From Gnetum montanum (taxonomy: Eukaryota > Streptophyta > Gnetopsida > Gnetales > Gnetaceae), in NCBI GenBank assembly GCA_015680685.1, contig MNCI01020931.1, positions 337,704 to 399,703 on the forward strand: a stretch of DNA of 62,000 nucleotides. The letters run 5' to 3'. Shown here in pieces: positions 1 through 11,415 of the stretch (its first letter is position 1; the number at the start of each line of letters is the position of its first letter). The notes under the pieces are model-generated. The model did no database searches. It saw only the letters and a list, made by a program, of their open reading frames with translations, and was not told the origin of the DNA. The position numbers were made by a program, and so were the translations under genes.

Positions 1-14
1 GGGCTTGTGATCCT

Positions 15-16
<2 letters not shown>

Positions 17-57
<41 letters not shown>
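17..57. repeat. (AT)n microsatellite
   Basis: About 40 bases of alternating AT. The rest of 1-540 is AT-rich, with no coding or repeat structure that I can recognise. Confidence 0.95.
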
Positions 58-63
<6 letters not shown>

Positions 64-547
64 AATTTTTAAATATATGATTTATTAGGGCTTGGGTTTG
101 AACCCAAGACCTCTTGCAACCCACCTTTTTTAACTTTAAAATTAAAAAAGCAAATTTTTTTTTATTTTTAAAATTGCACGTACCTAAGAATTACCATATC
201 TTTCAAAACCATAAGTTGGATTTTGATGAAATTGGTACCATTAGAATTGTATTATAGAGGTCTTCGAGTTAAACTATAGATAACTCTATTTTAGTGAGTC
301 TAGAAATCTTAAAATCAGAATAAGTAAATGTTAGCTTTTTCTTTGAGAAAAGTACACATTAGCTTTTATTAAATCTTTGGTTATTTTAAGTTATAACTTT
401 CTCTTTGCCTTTACTAAGATTCTTATGATTGTATTATAAGTATGAGAAGAAGGATAACTTGCCCATCACAACTTAATATTAGCAGAAGATTGATAGCATA
501 GAAGCTTAATGATTTTCTATCATTAAAGAACTCTAACCATCTTCATC

Positions 548-2660
548 ATGACTCCCAAATGTCAAGCTTTACTTCAAACTCCTTCAGGTAGCTCTCAATT
601 GCCCACTATTATTTTACATCAAAATAATGCATTTCTACTTCCAATTATGTTCATAGCTTACTTGGAAAGGAGGGTTTCCAGTACCTTACCACTTCTAGGT
701 TAGTTGATTTATTTGTTTTTCCTATTTTTAAACTCTCGCATTGGAAGGACATTCTTATGGAATGGTGTGAACAATACAATAGTAAGAAAAGTTCTACTTT
801 CCATTTAGTTTTTGGAGTAATAACATTTCTTCCTCTTGATATTCAAGCAGCTTTAAGTTTTCAGCAAGGAGAGGATCCTTTCCAAAATTTAAATCTTTTT
901 GTACGAAGGAATTATCTGATTATGTTACTAATTCTACCATTGGAAAAAGCCAATTTGTTCATGGAGATTTCATTAATGAGTCTCACTTTGATTTATGTTT
1001 ACTTATTAGTTGTAAGGTTTTGTAGTATAAATAGCAATCCTATGTTAGTTCTTATTCTATTTTTATACTTCATGGTGCCATAACCAATAGAATTTATGAT
1101 TGGTTGTTGTCTTGTTTCTCTGCCAGGTATAATGCCATGACTGAAACTACTATTGCCTAGAAAAATCCTTCCAAATCTTATGTCCTATGTTGTATACCCT
1201 TGTTCATGTGTATGACCCTAAGTTATGACCATCCAAAAAGAATGTTTTACTCATTACAATCCCCAGTTATGTCCTGAATTTCTGGAAGATGAGAGAGTTA
1301 TAAGAATTAAGATTATGGATGCTAAGAAAGGTCAATTAGCTTTATAGCATGCTCAGAATCAGGAGAAATTCATGAGGTATTTTCATGTTTTTATTATTTC
1401 TTTGTTGTTAATTATGTTTTTATTTTATGTATTTGACAGTGCAATCTGAGCTACAGAATGAACTAATGTAAAGTGCTAGAGTTGCACAGGTTGAAGAAAT
1501 TTAAGGTACTTCAACATTTGGTATGGTTCAACCATAAGAATAGATTACCTTTTCTACTCACAAGGTATATATTTAAATATAATTAACTTAGTTTAATGTC
1601 TTATCTATTTTTTCTAATAAATTTCTTTTTGCAAAGGTAATGTACTAGGCAAAGTTCTAGTGGTCCAGTAGTTATAAGACAACAAACCAAACAACAGGCT
1701 CAACAATAACCCCAAAAAATTCAACAAAGTTCAAGACAAGATAAAGGAAAGCAACTAGAGGTAAGTTTTAATTATTTAAAGGTTTATATAATTCTTTCTT
1801 TTCTTTGTATGATGTTGATTTTTGTGTTGCAAAGGTCTATGAAGTAGTAGTATTTTATTCAAGAGATGATTAGAGATGATGCAAGTGTCACTTTCGAATA
1901 GACTCCCCTTCCACCACCTAGATCACTAGTCATTCCTTCTTTTTCTGCAACACTTGGAAGAGGTTCCCTTTCATAGGTAGCATCGACAACATTTTCTGAG
2001 TCTATTCCAATGGTTTCTTCTTTCTCTATCTTGAGTTCTTATTATTTGATGGGAAAGATAGTGGTGATTGCTGAAGAAGAACTTGTGCTTCTTCAGTGCC
2101 TTAGTCAGCAAATCTTTGATAACAAAACCTATTTTGTTCATGAGGGTGTGTACCATCTATGGAAGTCTCAATCATGCAACTTTAAGGTAGATTATGATTT
2201 AATATAGGCTAGAATTCCGTCATCTTTGCATCCAATTCCTGAGGATGCTCCATATGCTATAAAAGATCTGGAGTAACTCTTAGGAGAATTAGAAAGTGCA
2301 ACATGCTACGTCACCATTTGGAGACTCATGAATAGTTCCTCCAAATTGACAATGATCAATTTCAGGTAATACCTTTTTTTATGTTGATTTGCTTATAACT
2401 CATAATTTAAATCTTGTTTTATAGAGAAAGGAGAAGGAATGAAAAAAAGACATGGATGATCAATCGATACAGATGGATATGTTGAAGATCCAACTTAAAA
2501 GAAAGGATGAATTAGTAACTACAGCAAGACGTGATCGAATACATCAAACAATTGTGTAATGGACTGGTTGGATGCAAGGTAGTGCTTAGCAAGATAGATG
2601 CTACTACTAAAAAAAGGGAATCACAATTGAATATAGTCATAGATCTCCTTAAGTCATTTG
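548..2660 (+). pseudogene. Broken multi-exon gene of unknown function
   Basis: I do not recognise the product. A start at 548 opens a reading frame that shifts by one base near 670. It then continues coherently through a 108-codon stretch at 757-1083 (with motifs such as FPIFKLSHWKDILMEWCEQY) and shifts again. Further on, coding-like blocks alternate with AT-rich blocks bounded by splice-like signals: GAG|gtattt near 1376 to gacag near 1439, GAG|gtaagt at 1759 to gcaaag near 1833, and CAG|gtaata at 2365 to tatag near 2424. One block (about 1665-1760) is Gln-rich, and the last (about 2425-2560) is charged and looks helical. Either a host gene remnant or a transposon-borne gene is possible. Stops and frameshifts make it non-functional as it stands. 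Confidence 0.4.
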
Positions 2661-2908
2661 GTCATAACAAATAATCACAGTTGCTTTCTTTACATCTTTC
2701 CCATTTTGCTTCTTTCCCCTATTCTTCCTTTTTATTATCCTACTTAAATGTACTTCCTCTCACTCCTCCTTACAAAATAAAATAAAATAATATTCTCTTC
2801 CATTTTGTTATTTTGCTTATATGTACTTGTATTTTATAATAACAATAATAATAAAATAAGGTTTTTCTTCCACTTTGGTTCTTGAATTATGGTTTGCTTT
2901 GATATCAC

Positions 2909-3600
2909 ATGTGACATCCCATTCCCAGATGTCATAAAAATATGATCACTTAATTTATTGCATCCATCATTTTCTTAGATAATATACTAGAAACATTATA
3001 AATAGTTAATTAATGAATTAATCGGTAAATAAATAATTGGTACTAAAGAATGAAAAGAGGAAAATAGAAAAATTTTATTAATAGAAGAGAATACTATAAT
3101 TCCCTCCGGGTCATCTTCCCATGCTACTTATCCTGGGAAAAGTATACAAAAATCCCAACAATGGCTCCAAATCCTAGGAAGCCTTAGAAATCCAAGTCTT
3201 CTTTTTTGTTGAGACTTACAACAAGCTTAGATCAAGCTTTCACAAGAGGAAGAGACTATAACTTGAATTATGCCTTGCATATCCTTTGATTTGGTAAAGA
3301 TGTGATTTGAGACCATCCAAGCATTCATTTATAGAGTGGTCATAATGTCATGCTTTGGGTAAAAGCCAAATTATGAAGTTATAATCCATAATTAATCATG
3401 AACAAATTGGGTATGAGCTATTACATATTCTTTTGACATATTACATACTTTGGCTTTGTTATTTTTAGCCAACATGCTAAGAATAATTTACGAACATGAT
3501 AACCATTATAACATGAAGGTGTGTCAAACTTAAAATTGATAACACATATAAGAATTATCCCACTTGTTATTTATTTTAAAGAATTATAGCTAGGAGAAAC
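2909..3600 (+). repeat. Possible LTR fragment (TGTGACATCCC start)
   Basis: The sequence begins TGTGACATCCCATTCCC, a start typical of plant Ty3/gypsy chromovirus LTRs (compare TGTAACACCC at 7135). I found no partner copy, no end and no TSD, so the extent is a guess. 2661-2908 is T-rich and non-coding. Confidence 0.25.
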
Positions 3601-3639
3601 TATTATATTTCATAATTTATCAATCCAGGTTCTTTTTTA

Positions 3640-4240
3640 CACTAGTTGAACTTGTCCACAGGAATTACCTTGGTCAACATATTCACTAGAGTTTTTGATG
3701 TAGGAACCTTTTCCAAAGAAATTCTTCCTATTTCAATTTAATCTCAAATAAAATGGTAATTTACATCAATGTTTTTTTTCCTTACATGGAACCCAAGATT
3801 CTTTGACAAAAAGATTGTACTTTAGTTATTACAAAAGATGTTTACTTTCTTTTGTTCTTGCCCAAAGTCTTTGACCAATCTTTCTAGCCAAATTGCTTCT
3901 TTGCTTGCTTGAGAAGCTGCTACATACTTCCCCTTTGTTTTTGACAATGCAGCACAACTTTATCTTTTGCTAATTCAGCCAACCACACCTATGTTTATTT
4001 TAAAAACATAGCCACTTATGGAATTTCAGTGATCTAGATCACCTTCACAATTAGGATTGAACATAAACCTACTCACACCTCTCACTGCACATGCAATATC
4101 AAGCCTAGTATAGGCTACTGCATACATGAGGTTGCCTACAACATTAGTATAGGGGATTTTCTTATTTCCTTCATTTCTTCATCTATTCTAGGGAATTGCT
4201 CAATTGATCATTTCATGCCCATAGACAATGGAGTGTTTAC
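3640..4240 (-). pseudogene. Ty1/copia pol remnant (RNase H region)
   Basis: Read on the minus strand, the translation contains blocks diagnostic of the C-terminal part of copia polyproteins. In order these are NVVGNLMYAVAYTR, then DIACAVRGVSRFM, then a deletion that joins straight to GDLD and SGYVF, then a diverged LSKTKGKYVAASQASKEAIW block (the family normally has LSTTEAEY), then LERLVKDFG. The segment between the VSRFM block and GDLD, normally about 60-70 residues, is missing. There are several in-frame stops. No LTRs were assigned to this copy. 4241-4457 shows nothing recognisable. Confidence 0.7.
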
Positions 4241-4457
4241 TGTTATTGATGCATTTCTTTTGATTTCATAATTGAATTTCTATTTCTACGGCTTGATGGT
4301 TTTTTATTATCTTACTTAATCGAGGTATAAATATAGAAAATGTTCTTACATTATTAATTTCTAATTATTTCTAATTTATAAATAGATTTTCTTCTTCCTT
4401 TTTTCTTAATTTCTCATAAAAGCTACCCAAGGTATTATGTTTACATTTATTAATTAA

Positions 4458-4853
4458 TTATCTTAATACATTGTGCATTAACCTTATAAAAGTAGTAGGA
4501 GCATTGGTTAGCCCAAATGACATAACTAACCACTCATAAAATCCATCTAGAATTTTGAAAGTCATTTTCCCATCAACCCTAGGTCTAATTCTTTTTTGAT
4601 AGCAACCATTCTTGAAATCAAGCTTGTAGAAGACTTTAGAATTAGCAAGAACATCAAGACTATCATCCATCATAGGAATAGGAAAATGATACTTGATGGT
4701 TATCCTATTGTTAATCATATAATCAATGTGCATGCTCATATCATCATTATCTTTCTTAGGAATTAATACTATTGATATTGCATATGGAAATATTGACTTC
4801 TTAATGAAAAAATTTGAGAGTAATTCACTAAATTTCTTTTGAAGATCCTCCAT
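4458..4853 (-). pseudogene. Ty3/gypsy reverse transcriptase fragment (chromovirus-like)
   Basis: 131 open codons match the N-terminal half of a Ty3/gypsy RT. The visible blocks are IFPYAISIVLIPKKD (family SPYAxPVxxVPKKDG), HIDYMINNRITIKYHFPIP (VDYRxLNxxTxKxxxPIP), FYKLDFKNGCYQKRI (FSKIDLKSGYHQIRI) and YEWLVMSFGLTNAPTTF (YEFLVMPFGLTNAPSTF). The first catalytic Asp is present (KLDFKNG). The fragment stops just after MHNVLR, before the second catalytic motif (YVDD-like), where unrelated AT-rich DNA begins. Sequence style is closer to chromoviruses than to elements A-E. It probably belongs with the protease and gag pieces at 5225-7134. Confidence 0.8.
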
Positions 4854-5224
4854 CTAATATAAAGTCATCTACTAGGCTCTCTTATTTATTATGGTTTCTC
4901 CTTGGTATGAAGTAACTTTAATGTTGAATATACCTCATAGGAGGAAGCCATTCCAATGTGCCCTTAAACACATTACTAAATTCTTGTGTCCAAGGTTTCA
5001 CTATTTTTGGAAGTTCATTTGCTTACTCCTTTTTACATGTTATAGTTGTTGACATAATGATGAAACCATGCCTAGCTTGTTCATGAGCTTGAACATATTC
5101 TTTCTTATTCAAAAAATCAAAGATGCATTAGTAGAAACATTTTTCTTAAACTATTGTAAAGTTATAGGAATCAATTTATGAAATCCATTTATCCTAGGTA
5201 TAAAGCAAATATTTTTACCCCATC

Positions 5225-5645
5225 AAAAGTAACCTTGTTGTCAAAGTTCAAGGTCTACCATGAATTACATCAATAAAATCAATTGAAAGAGTATCACAAA
5301 ATACCTTATCATGATAGGAACCATGTAAAAGATAAAATACATTTCTCTTGTACTTCTTGATAGTGATCTTTGGAAAGATGATGAACTTTATAGGACCTTG
5401 GATGAGGAAATATGGATAGATGTAAACTTTGAATAAACTTAGTAGAGATGACATTTTCTTGAGCTCCACCATCATTAAGAATATAAATTCATTTCTCACT
5501 AGACAAACATCTAGCCTTAATTCTAACAAGCATTTTCCTATTAGAATCCTCAACATTAATATTTGCCATGAAATTACAACTCTTAACTTCAATGATATAT
5601 TCAATCATAGATGCATTAGGTTTACCTTGGCTTGTAGAGGCTAAA
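5225..5645 (-). pseudogene. Ty3/gypsy protease-region fragment (chromovirus-like)
   Basis: Minus-strand translation, with frameshifts, gives a block reading like the retropepsin region of chromovirus polyproteins: an AQENVIS-like flap-side motif, HPRSYKVHHLSKDH and finally DVIHGRP (family DVLLGRPW). The catalytic Asp-Thr/Ser-Gly is not cleanly preserved. It lies upstream (in minus sense) of the RT at 4458-4853, as expected for gag-PR-RT order. Confidence 0.5.
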
Positions 5646-5759
5646 TAGTTCTTCTCTATGATTTGAAGTTTCTTTTCTTTGGATAATTTTAGCTTCTTGC
5701 ATTACCATTTGGTGTAGGAACACCTCTTTTGATTTTCCTTTCCTACATGTGTGTTTGTA

Positions 5760-6040
5760 GGTTTTGGACTCTAGAGAGACGTCTCGGTTGAGGCCTAGGA
5801 TGCACAAGGGATGTTTGGAGATGATAGGAGACATCTTAATGTTTAGGTTGATGTCTTAGGTGAGACATCTCATTTGTGCAAAAGATGTCTTAGGTGAGAT
5901 GTCTCCCTAGAATTTGAGACGTCTCAAATGAGACATCTCCACTAAGAATGGGATGTGTTGGGTAAGACATCTTGACACACAATGAGCCATCTTGACCCCC
6001 AAAAGAGGCATCTTGAAAAAATAGTAGATGTCTTTTCTAA
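5760..6040. repeat. Cluster of GAGACGTCTC palindromes and derivatives
   Basis: The perfect palindrome GAGACGTCTC occurs at 5776-5785 and 5916-5925 (the latter extends to 16 bp, TTTGAGACGTCTCAAA). Near-matches (GAGACATCT, AGATGTCT, GAGATGTCTCC) fill the space between and after. The block interrupts the minus-strand gypsy remnant between its protease and gag pieces. The arrangement resembles the U3 palindrome clusters of elements A-E, so it may be part of an unrelated inserted LTR extending to about 6620. Confidence 0.7.
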
Positions 6041-6633
6041 AAGTAAGGTTGACATAAAGACATCTTCCAAAGATTAGAGATGAATAGTACGATTAGGGAA
6101 ACTTTCAAAAACATCCATCCAAATTCAAGAAATAATTGAAAAAAATGGAAAAAGGTGGAAATAGCTAGGGAAAAGGAAAGAAGACTTGGAAAATATTTGA
6201 AGAGCCTCATGTTAAGTTGCAAAATATTTTCTAGGGTTTTTTTCTTCTAGTTTTTCATAAATATTATTGTAAATTGTAATTGTTGCAAGAGAGAGAAATG
6301 ATAGAGTAAGAAAGAGAGCTCTTGAGAGAGGAGAGCTGAGGAAGAGAGGTTGTGTAAGCATGTTGAGTGAGTGTAATTGGTAATTTTAGCTCTAAGGTCA
6401 ACTTTTGTTATATTATTCTGTGTGTTTTATTCTCTTGTGTCTTACTTATGAGTTGAGATCTTAGCCCTAGGTTATGGGAGAGATTTTTTATTCGTTGTGT
6501 GTTGCATTAAGAACAATCATTGTATGGTTATAGAGCCTCATGCTTTACAATATCATTTGAATATGATAGGTTTTGGATGTTGTGGGATTTTGAGAACTTG
6601 ATTGTAATCTTCTGATAAATTAATTGAAGATAG

Positions 6634-7134
6634 CTATTTTTCTTGTTTTTTAGCAAAAAAATTTTGTCTTTGCATAATATCTAAATTTAGTATTTGAAGG
6701 TGCTTTAATTGGGGAGTGAACTTGCTCCACCATTTCTTATGACCCACTTTTTCATAATTGAAGCATTGGATTTTATCAGTATATTTTCCCTTAGATGAAT
6801 CCTTCTTGAAATACTTGATCAAATCCTCTTTCAACTTCTTTTGTGTATCTTCCTTGGCATTCTTTTCATTTGATCCCTTTTCACTTTTAGAAGGTTTATA
6901 ATCTCTATCATTTGAAGAATTTCTTAGACTAATTTTTGCATATCCTTATAACTTCTTCTTAGCCTTGAGAGATAACTCAAATACCTCATCTAAGTTTTGG
7001 GCTCCATAAAATATAAGCTCATATTGACATTTTCTCTTAAGACTAGTTGTGAAATTTGAGGCTTGTTCTTACTTAGACCATTGCACCTTTGCTTGCTGGA
7101 ATATCTTGAAAAATTTCATGTAGTTGTAACACCC
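6634..7134 (-). pseudogene. Ty3/gypsy gag fragment with degenerate zinc knuckle
   Basis: The minus strand reads as a Lys/Ser-rich gag tail followed by CFNYEKVGHKKWW. This is a C-x2-C-x4-H-x4-C knuckle in which the second and last cysteines have become Tyr and Trp/Ser. Upstream residues (YELIFYGAQNLDEVFELSL) look like the C-terminal end of a retrotransposon gag domain. The upstream end is cut by the TGTAACACCC copy at 7135. Confidence 0.55.
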
Positions 7135-8110
7135 CTACTATAGATAGCCCTTATTCTTTGGTATGTTTATGATTTAAATCCTTAACATCTTGTTTCATAG
7201 CCTATGTCTTATGCTTTATTAATCTTTTTCATTTGTTAACTATGCTTTTGTAATTTGAGCTATGTGCCTTCTTTTCTTTTTTCTTTAATTACCTTTTATT
7301 TTAATATATTTTAATGTTTTATTTAATTTTATTTTCTTTTTAGTATTTTAAACATAGTTATATTTTTATTATTTTTGTTTATTTTTAATTTAGCATATGT
7401 GAGCTAACCTCTTTTGTTGGAGTTTTAATTCGGCAAGTATCAAGCATTGGACGAGTTATTAGCACATGGGGTACTACTTTAATTTTTGATATAATTTATT
7501 CATGTTGCTTTTTATTTTTATAAATTAATCTTAATATTAATATTTTTAGTTTTAAATTTATTTTTAGCTTATGTTTTAGAGGCTCTTGAGTTTGCTTCTT
7601 CAATAGTTATATTTTTGACCTTAGAGTTTGTTATTAGTTTGGCTTAGACATAGCTATTATCTAAACCTTAGAGGTATCCATTAGATTGGTGCTAGGCACT
7701 AGCCCATGTTAGAAAATTATTTTTATTTGTTTTTAGAAATTAGTTTTCTTTTTATTTTCACTTTTCCCCAAGATTACCCTTTTTGCTTAACCATGCCATA
7801 CCATTGCAAGCATAAATACCTGGCAACCATTCCATGAAAGAGTATCCAATTACATAATTGACATTTGGGACATAGAACCAAAGTAGGAGATCTTAACAAT
7901 TTGGAAAAGAGGTAGATCTAGATTTGTACTATCAACTAGAATCCTAGTAAAACCTTAGTTTTAGATCTTATATCAAGTTTTTCTTAGATCCCATCATTGA
8001 CTAATAGTTTTATATTTGATTAATTTATTAATATTTTCTAAGTTTTGATATATTTCTGAGATTTATTATCATGCATGAGACATTAGTTAATGTTTTGATT
8101 TTGTTTTCAT
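7135..8110 (+). repeat. LTR-like copy 1 (TGTAACACCC type)
   Basis: The copy begins TGTAACACCCCTAC and is alignable along its length with the copy at 8605. Shared blocks include TTTGAGCTATGT, CCTCTTTTGTTGGAGTTTT, GACATAGCTATTA and ATTTCTGAGATTT. The start sequence is typical of chromovirus LTRs. The right end is not defined; similarity fades around 8100. No coding sequence is seen. Confidence 0.55.
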
Positions 8111-8604
8111 TCCACAAAATTTTTGAGTTGCAAAAGTAGGGTTTTGAATCATAATTCACACTTTTTGCCCTTGAAACAATGTTGCACCAATGCAGACCTC
8201 AAGTTGCCCTTCTTGGTTCATTGTGAGCATTGTCACAAGCCATGATGTAGGTTACAATGAATTTTAATGCCATGCTTGGATAACCTTGAAAAATGAGCAA
8301 CTTTTGTTAAATGACTCCCAGTCTCTATGCAATGAAAAATTGAGAAAATAGTGAAAATGTAGCTTTGAGGGCTTCTCTAAATCCTTAAAAGTCTAAAAAC
8401 AACAACTACTGATGTTTTAAAGATTTTATCAACTTGGAATAACCTTTAGAATCATAGAATCTCTTTTTTGCATTATTCTCCAATGTTAACTAATCATTAC
8501 AATCTATAATTTTAGTCGTAGTTGTTTAGTCATTTCAACATCTTAGCTTAACAACAACTTTCTTAACTTAGATCTCTCCTTAGCTTTGCTAAGTGATTTG
8601 GACA
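8111..8604. other. Spacer between the two TGTAACACCC copies
   Basis: About 490 bases with no recognisable coding region, primer-binding site or polypurine tract. It could be the shrunken interior of a non-autonomous LTR element, or simply DNA between two independent LTR insertions. Confidence 0.4.
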
Positions 8605-9830
8605 TGTAACACCCATGCCTTAGATATACCTTAGCACTTGGTATGTTTGTTATTTAAGTCCTTATGTCTTATTTACTAACCTATGTCTACGCTTATTGAC
8701 CCCTTTTCTTATATTAGCTATGCTTTTGTGATTTGAGCTATGTATTTGGATATGTCCTTTTTAATGACCTTTTACTTTTTAATATTCTAAGGTTTTATTT
8801 CCTTTTGATCCATCTTTTATTCTATTTTATTTCAATGATTTTCCATGTTCTAAGTATTTTTATAATTCTTATAATTTTAGTATTTTATATTTTTTGGTAT
8901 TTTTTAATTTAGCACATGCACACCAATCTCTTTTGTTGGAGTTTTTAGTTAGTAGGTATTAGGTAGTGGAAGGATCATTGGCACATGTAGTATTACTTTG
9001 GTTTGGTATGCATTGTTTGGATAATTCATATTTTTGATAAAATTATATTTATTTTTATATTTTCTTAATTTTTAGTTTTTTTTTATGCTTATGCTTTTGG
9101 AGGGTCTCATGTTAGGCTTTTCATTAGCTATCCTTTTGACCTTAGAACTTATTATTAGTTGGGGTTAGACATAGCTATTAACTTGCTCCTAGAAGATGTC
9201 CCTATGATATGCTCTAGCTACTAGCTCATGTGAGAAGAAGATTTAAAATAATTTTAGACTTAGATATCCCTTTTTATTTTAGTTTTACCATGAGAGCTCC
9301 ACTTTGCCCAAAGCTATTAAACAATTATAAGAAAATATACCTAGCAACTATTTCATGAGAGATGAACTAATTGCATAACTAACATCTAGAGATAAATCTA
9401 AAGAAGGAGCCTTTGCCATAGTAGTTAGGAGCTAGCTAGATCTAGCTCTACAAGTAACCAAATCTTTGTTGTCAACCTAAGAGTTGTGGTAAGCCATATT
9501 TCTAAATCTCATTTTAGATCTTGCTTAGACCCCAATGTTGATTTGTTGTTTTGCCTAAGATTTAGAGTTAGTTTGGGAGATCTTAGCCACACAAGAATCT
9601 CTCTTATAGTGTTGTTAATTCTAGGTAGGATAGTTTGGTGTTTTACTTCTTTGGGTTTTGGTATTTTGCTTAGTGCACATTCGTTAGTTAGTTTCTATTT
9701 TTGTAACGTTTGTTGGTTGATTTGTGTAAATTCTCAAATCTATTAATTTAATATTATTTTTTAAAAAATTTACCTATTTCTGAGATTTCATTTCTTACAT
9801 GGAAAATTACTCAATGTTTTAACCACTTTT
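8605..9830 (+). repeat. LTR-like copy 2 (TGTAACACCC type)
   Basis: Starts TGTAACACCCATGCC and is a diverged direct repeat of 7135-8110. It is longer than copy 1 because of scattered insertions. No clear TSD or coding region. An 86-codon open stretch at 9486-9746 inside it has no recognisable protein character. Confidence 0.5.
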
Positions 9831-9898
9831 GACATCATATTCTGCATTTTGGTTCTTGTTTTTTATAACAATATTCTTTTTATCATTTTACATATTTT

Positions 9899-10385
9899 TA
9901 AAATTTGTTTTGACTTTAGTCATTATTAGTTTTTGATAGTTGTGTTGGTGCTTGTTTCTAGTCATGATATATTTTTAATCATTTTATGTTTTTTGTAATT
10001 TATTTAATATTTAATCTTTTGCCATTATTAGCTTTTGAGAGTTTTTTAGCCATGTTTTTGGTAACAATCTTTCTTTTATCATTTTGCATATATTGTAATT
10101 TATTTGGAATTTGATGTTATGTGATTATTAGCTTTTGATAGTCTTTTGATCTCTATTTTTGGTAACAATCTTATTTTTATTATTTTGCATATTTTTGTAA
10201 TTTATTAAAATTTGATCTTTAGCCATTATTAGCTTTTGATAGTTGTTTGAACCTTACTAATAATCTTCTCTTCATCATTTTGCATTTTTTTTGTAATTTT
10301 GTTTTCAACCTTTAATAGCTTTTGATAAATTTTTTGTCTTTGTTCTTGGCAATAATCTTCTATTTAATATTTTGCTTTTATTGAC
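9899..10385 (+). repeat. Tandem repeat, ~100-bp unit, about five copies
   Basis: The unit reads roughly GTAATTTATT, then ATTATTAGCTTTTGATAG, then GGTAACAATCTT, then TCATTTTGCAT. Clear unit starts are at 9995, 10095, 10197 and 10293 (spacings 100, 102 and 96 bp), with a more diverged unit before 9995. 10,386-10,626 is AT-rich sequence without recognisable features. Confidence 0.75.
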
Positions 10386-10626
10386 ATTTTTCCTTTATCA
10401 CTCATCTTTTGGTCTTAGATTCCATTTTGGCAAATTTTAAATAATTTTTAGACATTCATCTAAACTCATATTTTTTGTTTTGACATCATTTTAGACATAC
10501 TAGATCTTCCATTTGACAACAAACTATTAGTTTTTTGGTCTTAGATTTTCTATCTTGAACATTGATTTGTTGGCAAATTCACCTTACATAATATGTTTAA
10601 AAAATATGAGTTTTAGACTCATTTTT

Positions 10627-11415
10627 ATTGTACCACATGCTACATCATTGTATACACAATATCGTGGGATGTGTGCCTACCTATAAATATAGCACTTAGG
10701 TGCATGGTCCAACACATAATTCATTCAACCCTTACCAAAACTCTATTTGTTTGTTTTCATGCACTTAGACTTAGCAATTAGAAGTGTGAGTGTCCAAAAT
10801 GTAGTGTGACTTAGTAAATGATGTCTTTATTAAAATATCTTGTACTTGGACACAAGTGTGACTGGCAATAAAGATCAAGCTATTTCATACTATTATAGCA
10901 TTCTCCTAGATTTATTGTTTACACTTGGAATAATTTTCTTACTATTTTCTAGCTTAATGATTTACCTTTTCAAAGCACTTTACTTTTACATGTTCATATT
11001 AAGTGGAATGGATACTACTAATTTTGAGCATAAAGTGTGATTGTTCTATAACCCGGTAGTGTTATTGCTTAGTACACCTAGTAGCGAAATACTTGGTAAT
11101 CCCAGTAATGATTACATAAGCCTAAGATGTGTATGGAAAATCAGGAATGGATATCCATTACCTTAGGCTAGAATAGATTCATTTACTTATTTTACTTAGA
11201 ATTAGAAATCATTTTCATTTTACTATGTTCACTGGGAGTAATAATGGCCCTACAACATCACTTATCTCATACCTCATGCTAAGCTAAACCATACGATTAG
11301 ATTTAACTAGCTCCATTAGGAAGACAATGATCACAAACTTAAACCAATTGGTAGCTTATTCACATTGTCTCATCCATAGATTACAATTGGGTCATGCATG
11401 GACACTCATGATTTG
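10627..11415 (+). repeat. Element B 5' LTR, left part
   Basis: Aligns with 44,490-45,257 of the 3' LTR: the CCTATAAATATAGCACTTAGGT block around the TATA box (10,681-10,690), then TGGCAATAAAGATCAAG, then CTTAGGCTAGAATAGATTC. The terminal TGATAAATTG and the first GATATC motifs seen in the 3' LTR are absent. The LTR is interrupted at 11,415 by element A and resumes at 21,181. Confidence 0.85.

Noticed and set aside
95-125. GGTTTGAACCCAAGACC resembling a tRNA B-box or SINE
   Set aside because: Only the B-box-like core is present. There is no A-box at the right distance and no tRNA fold, so no RNA gene or SINE is called.
9486-9746. 86-codon open frame within TGTAACACCC copy 2
   Set aside because: The equivalent part of copy 1 is not open, so it is a chance frame in LTR DNA.
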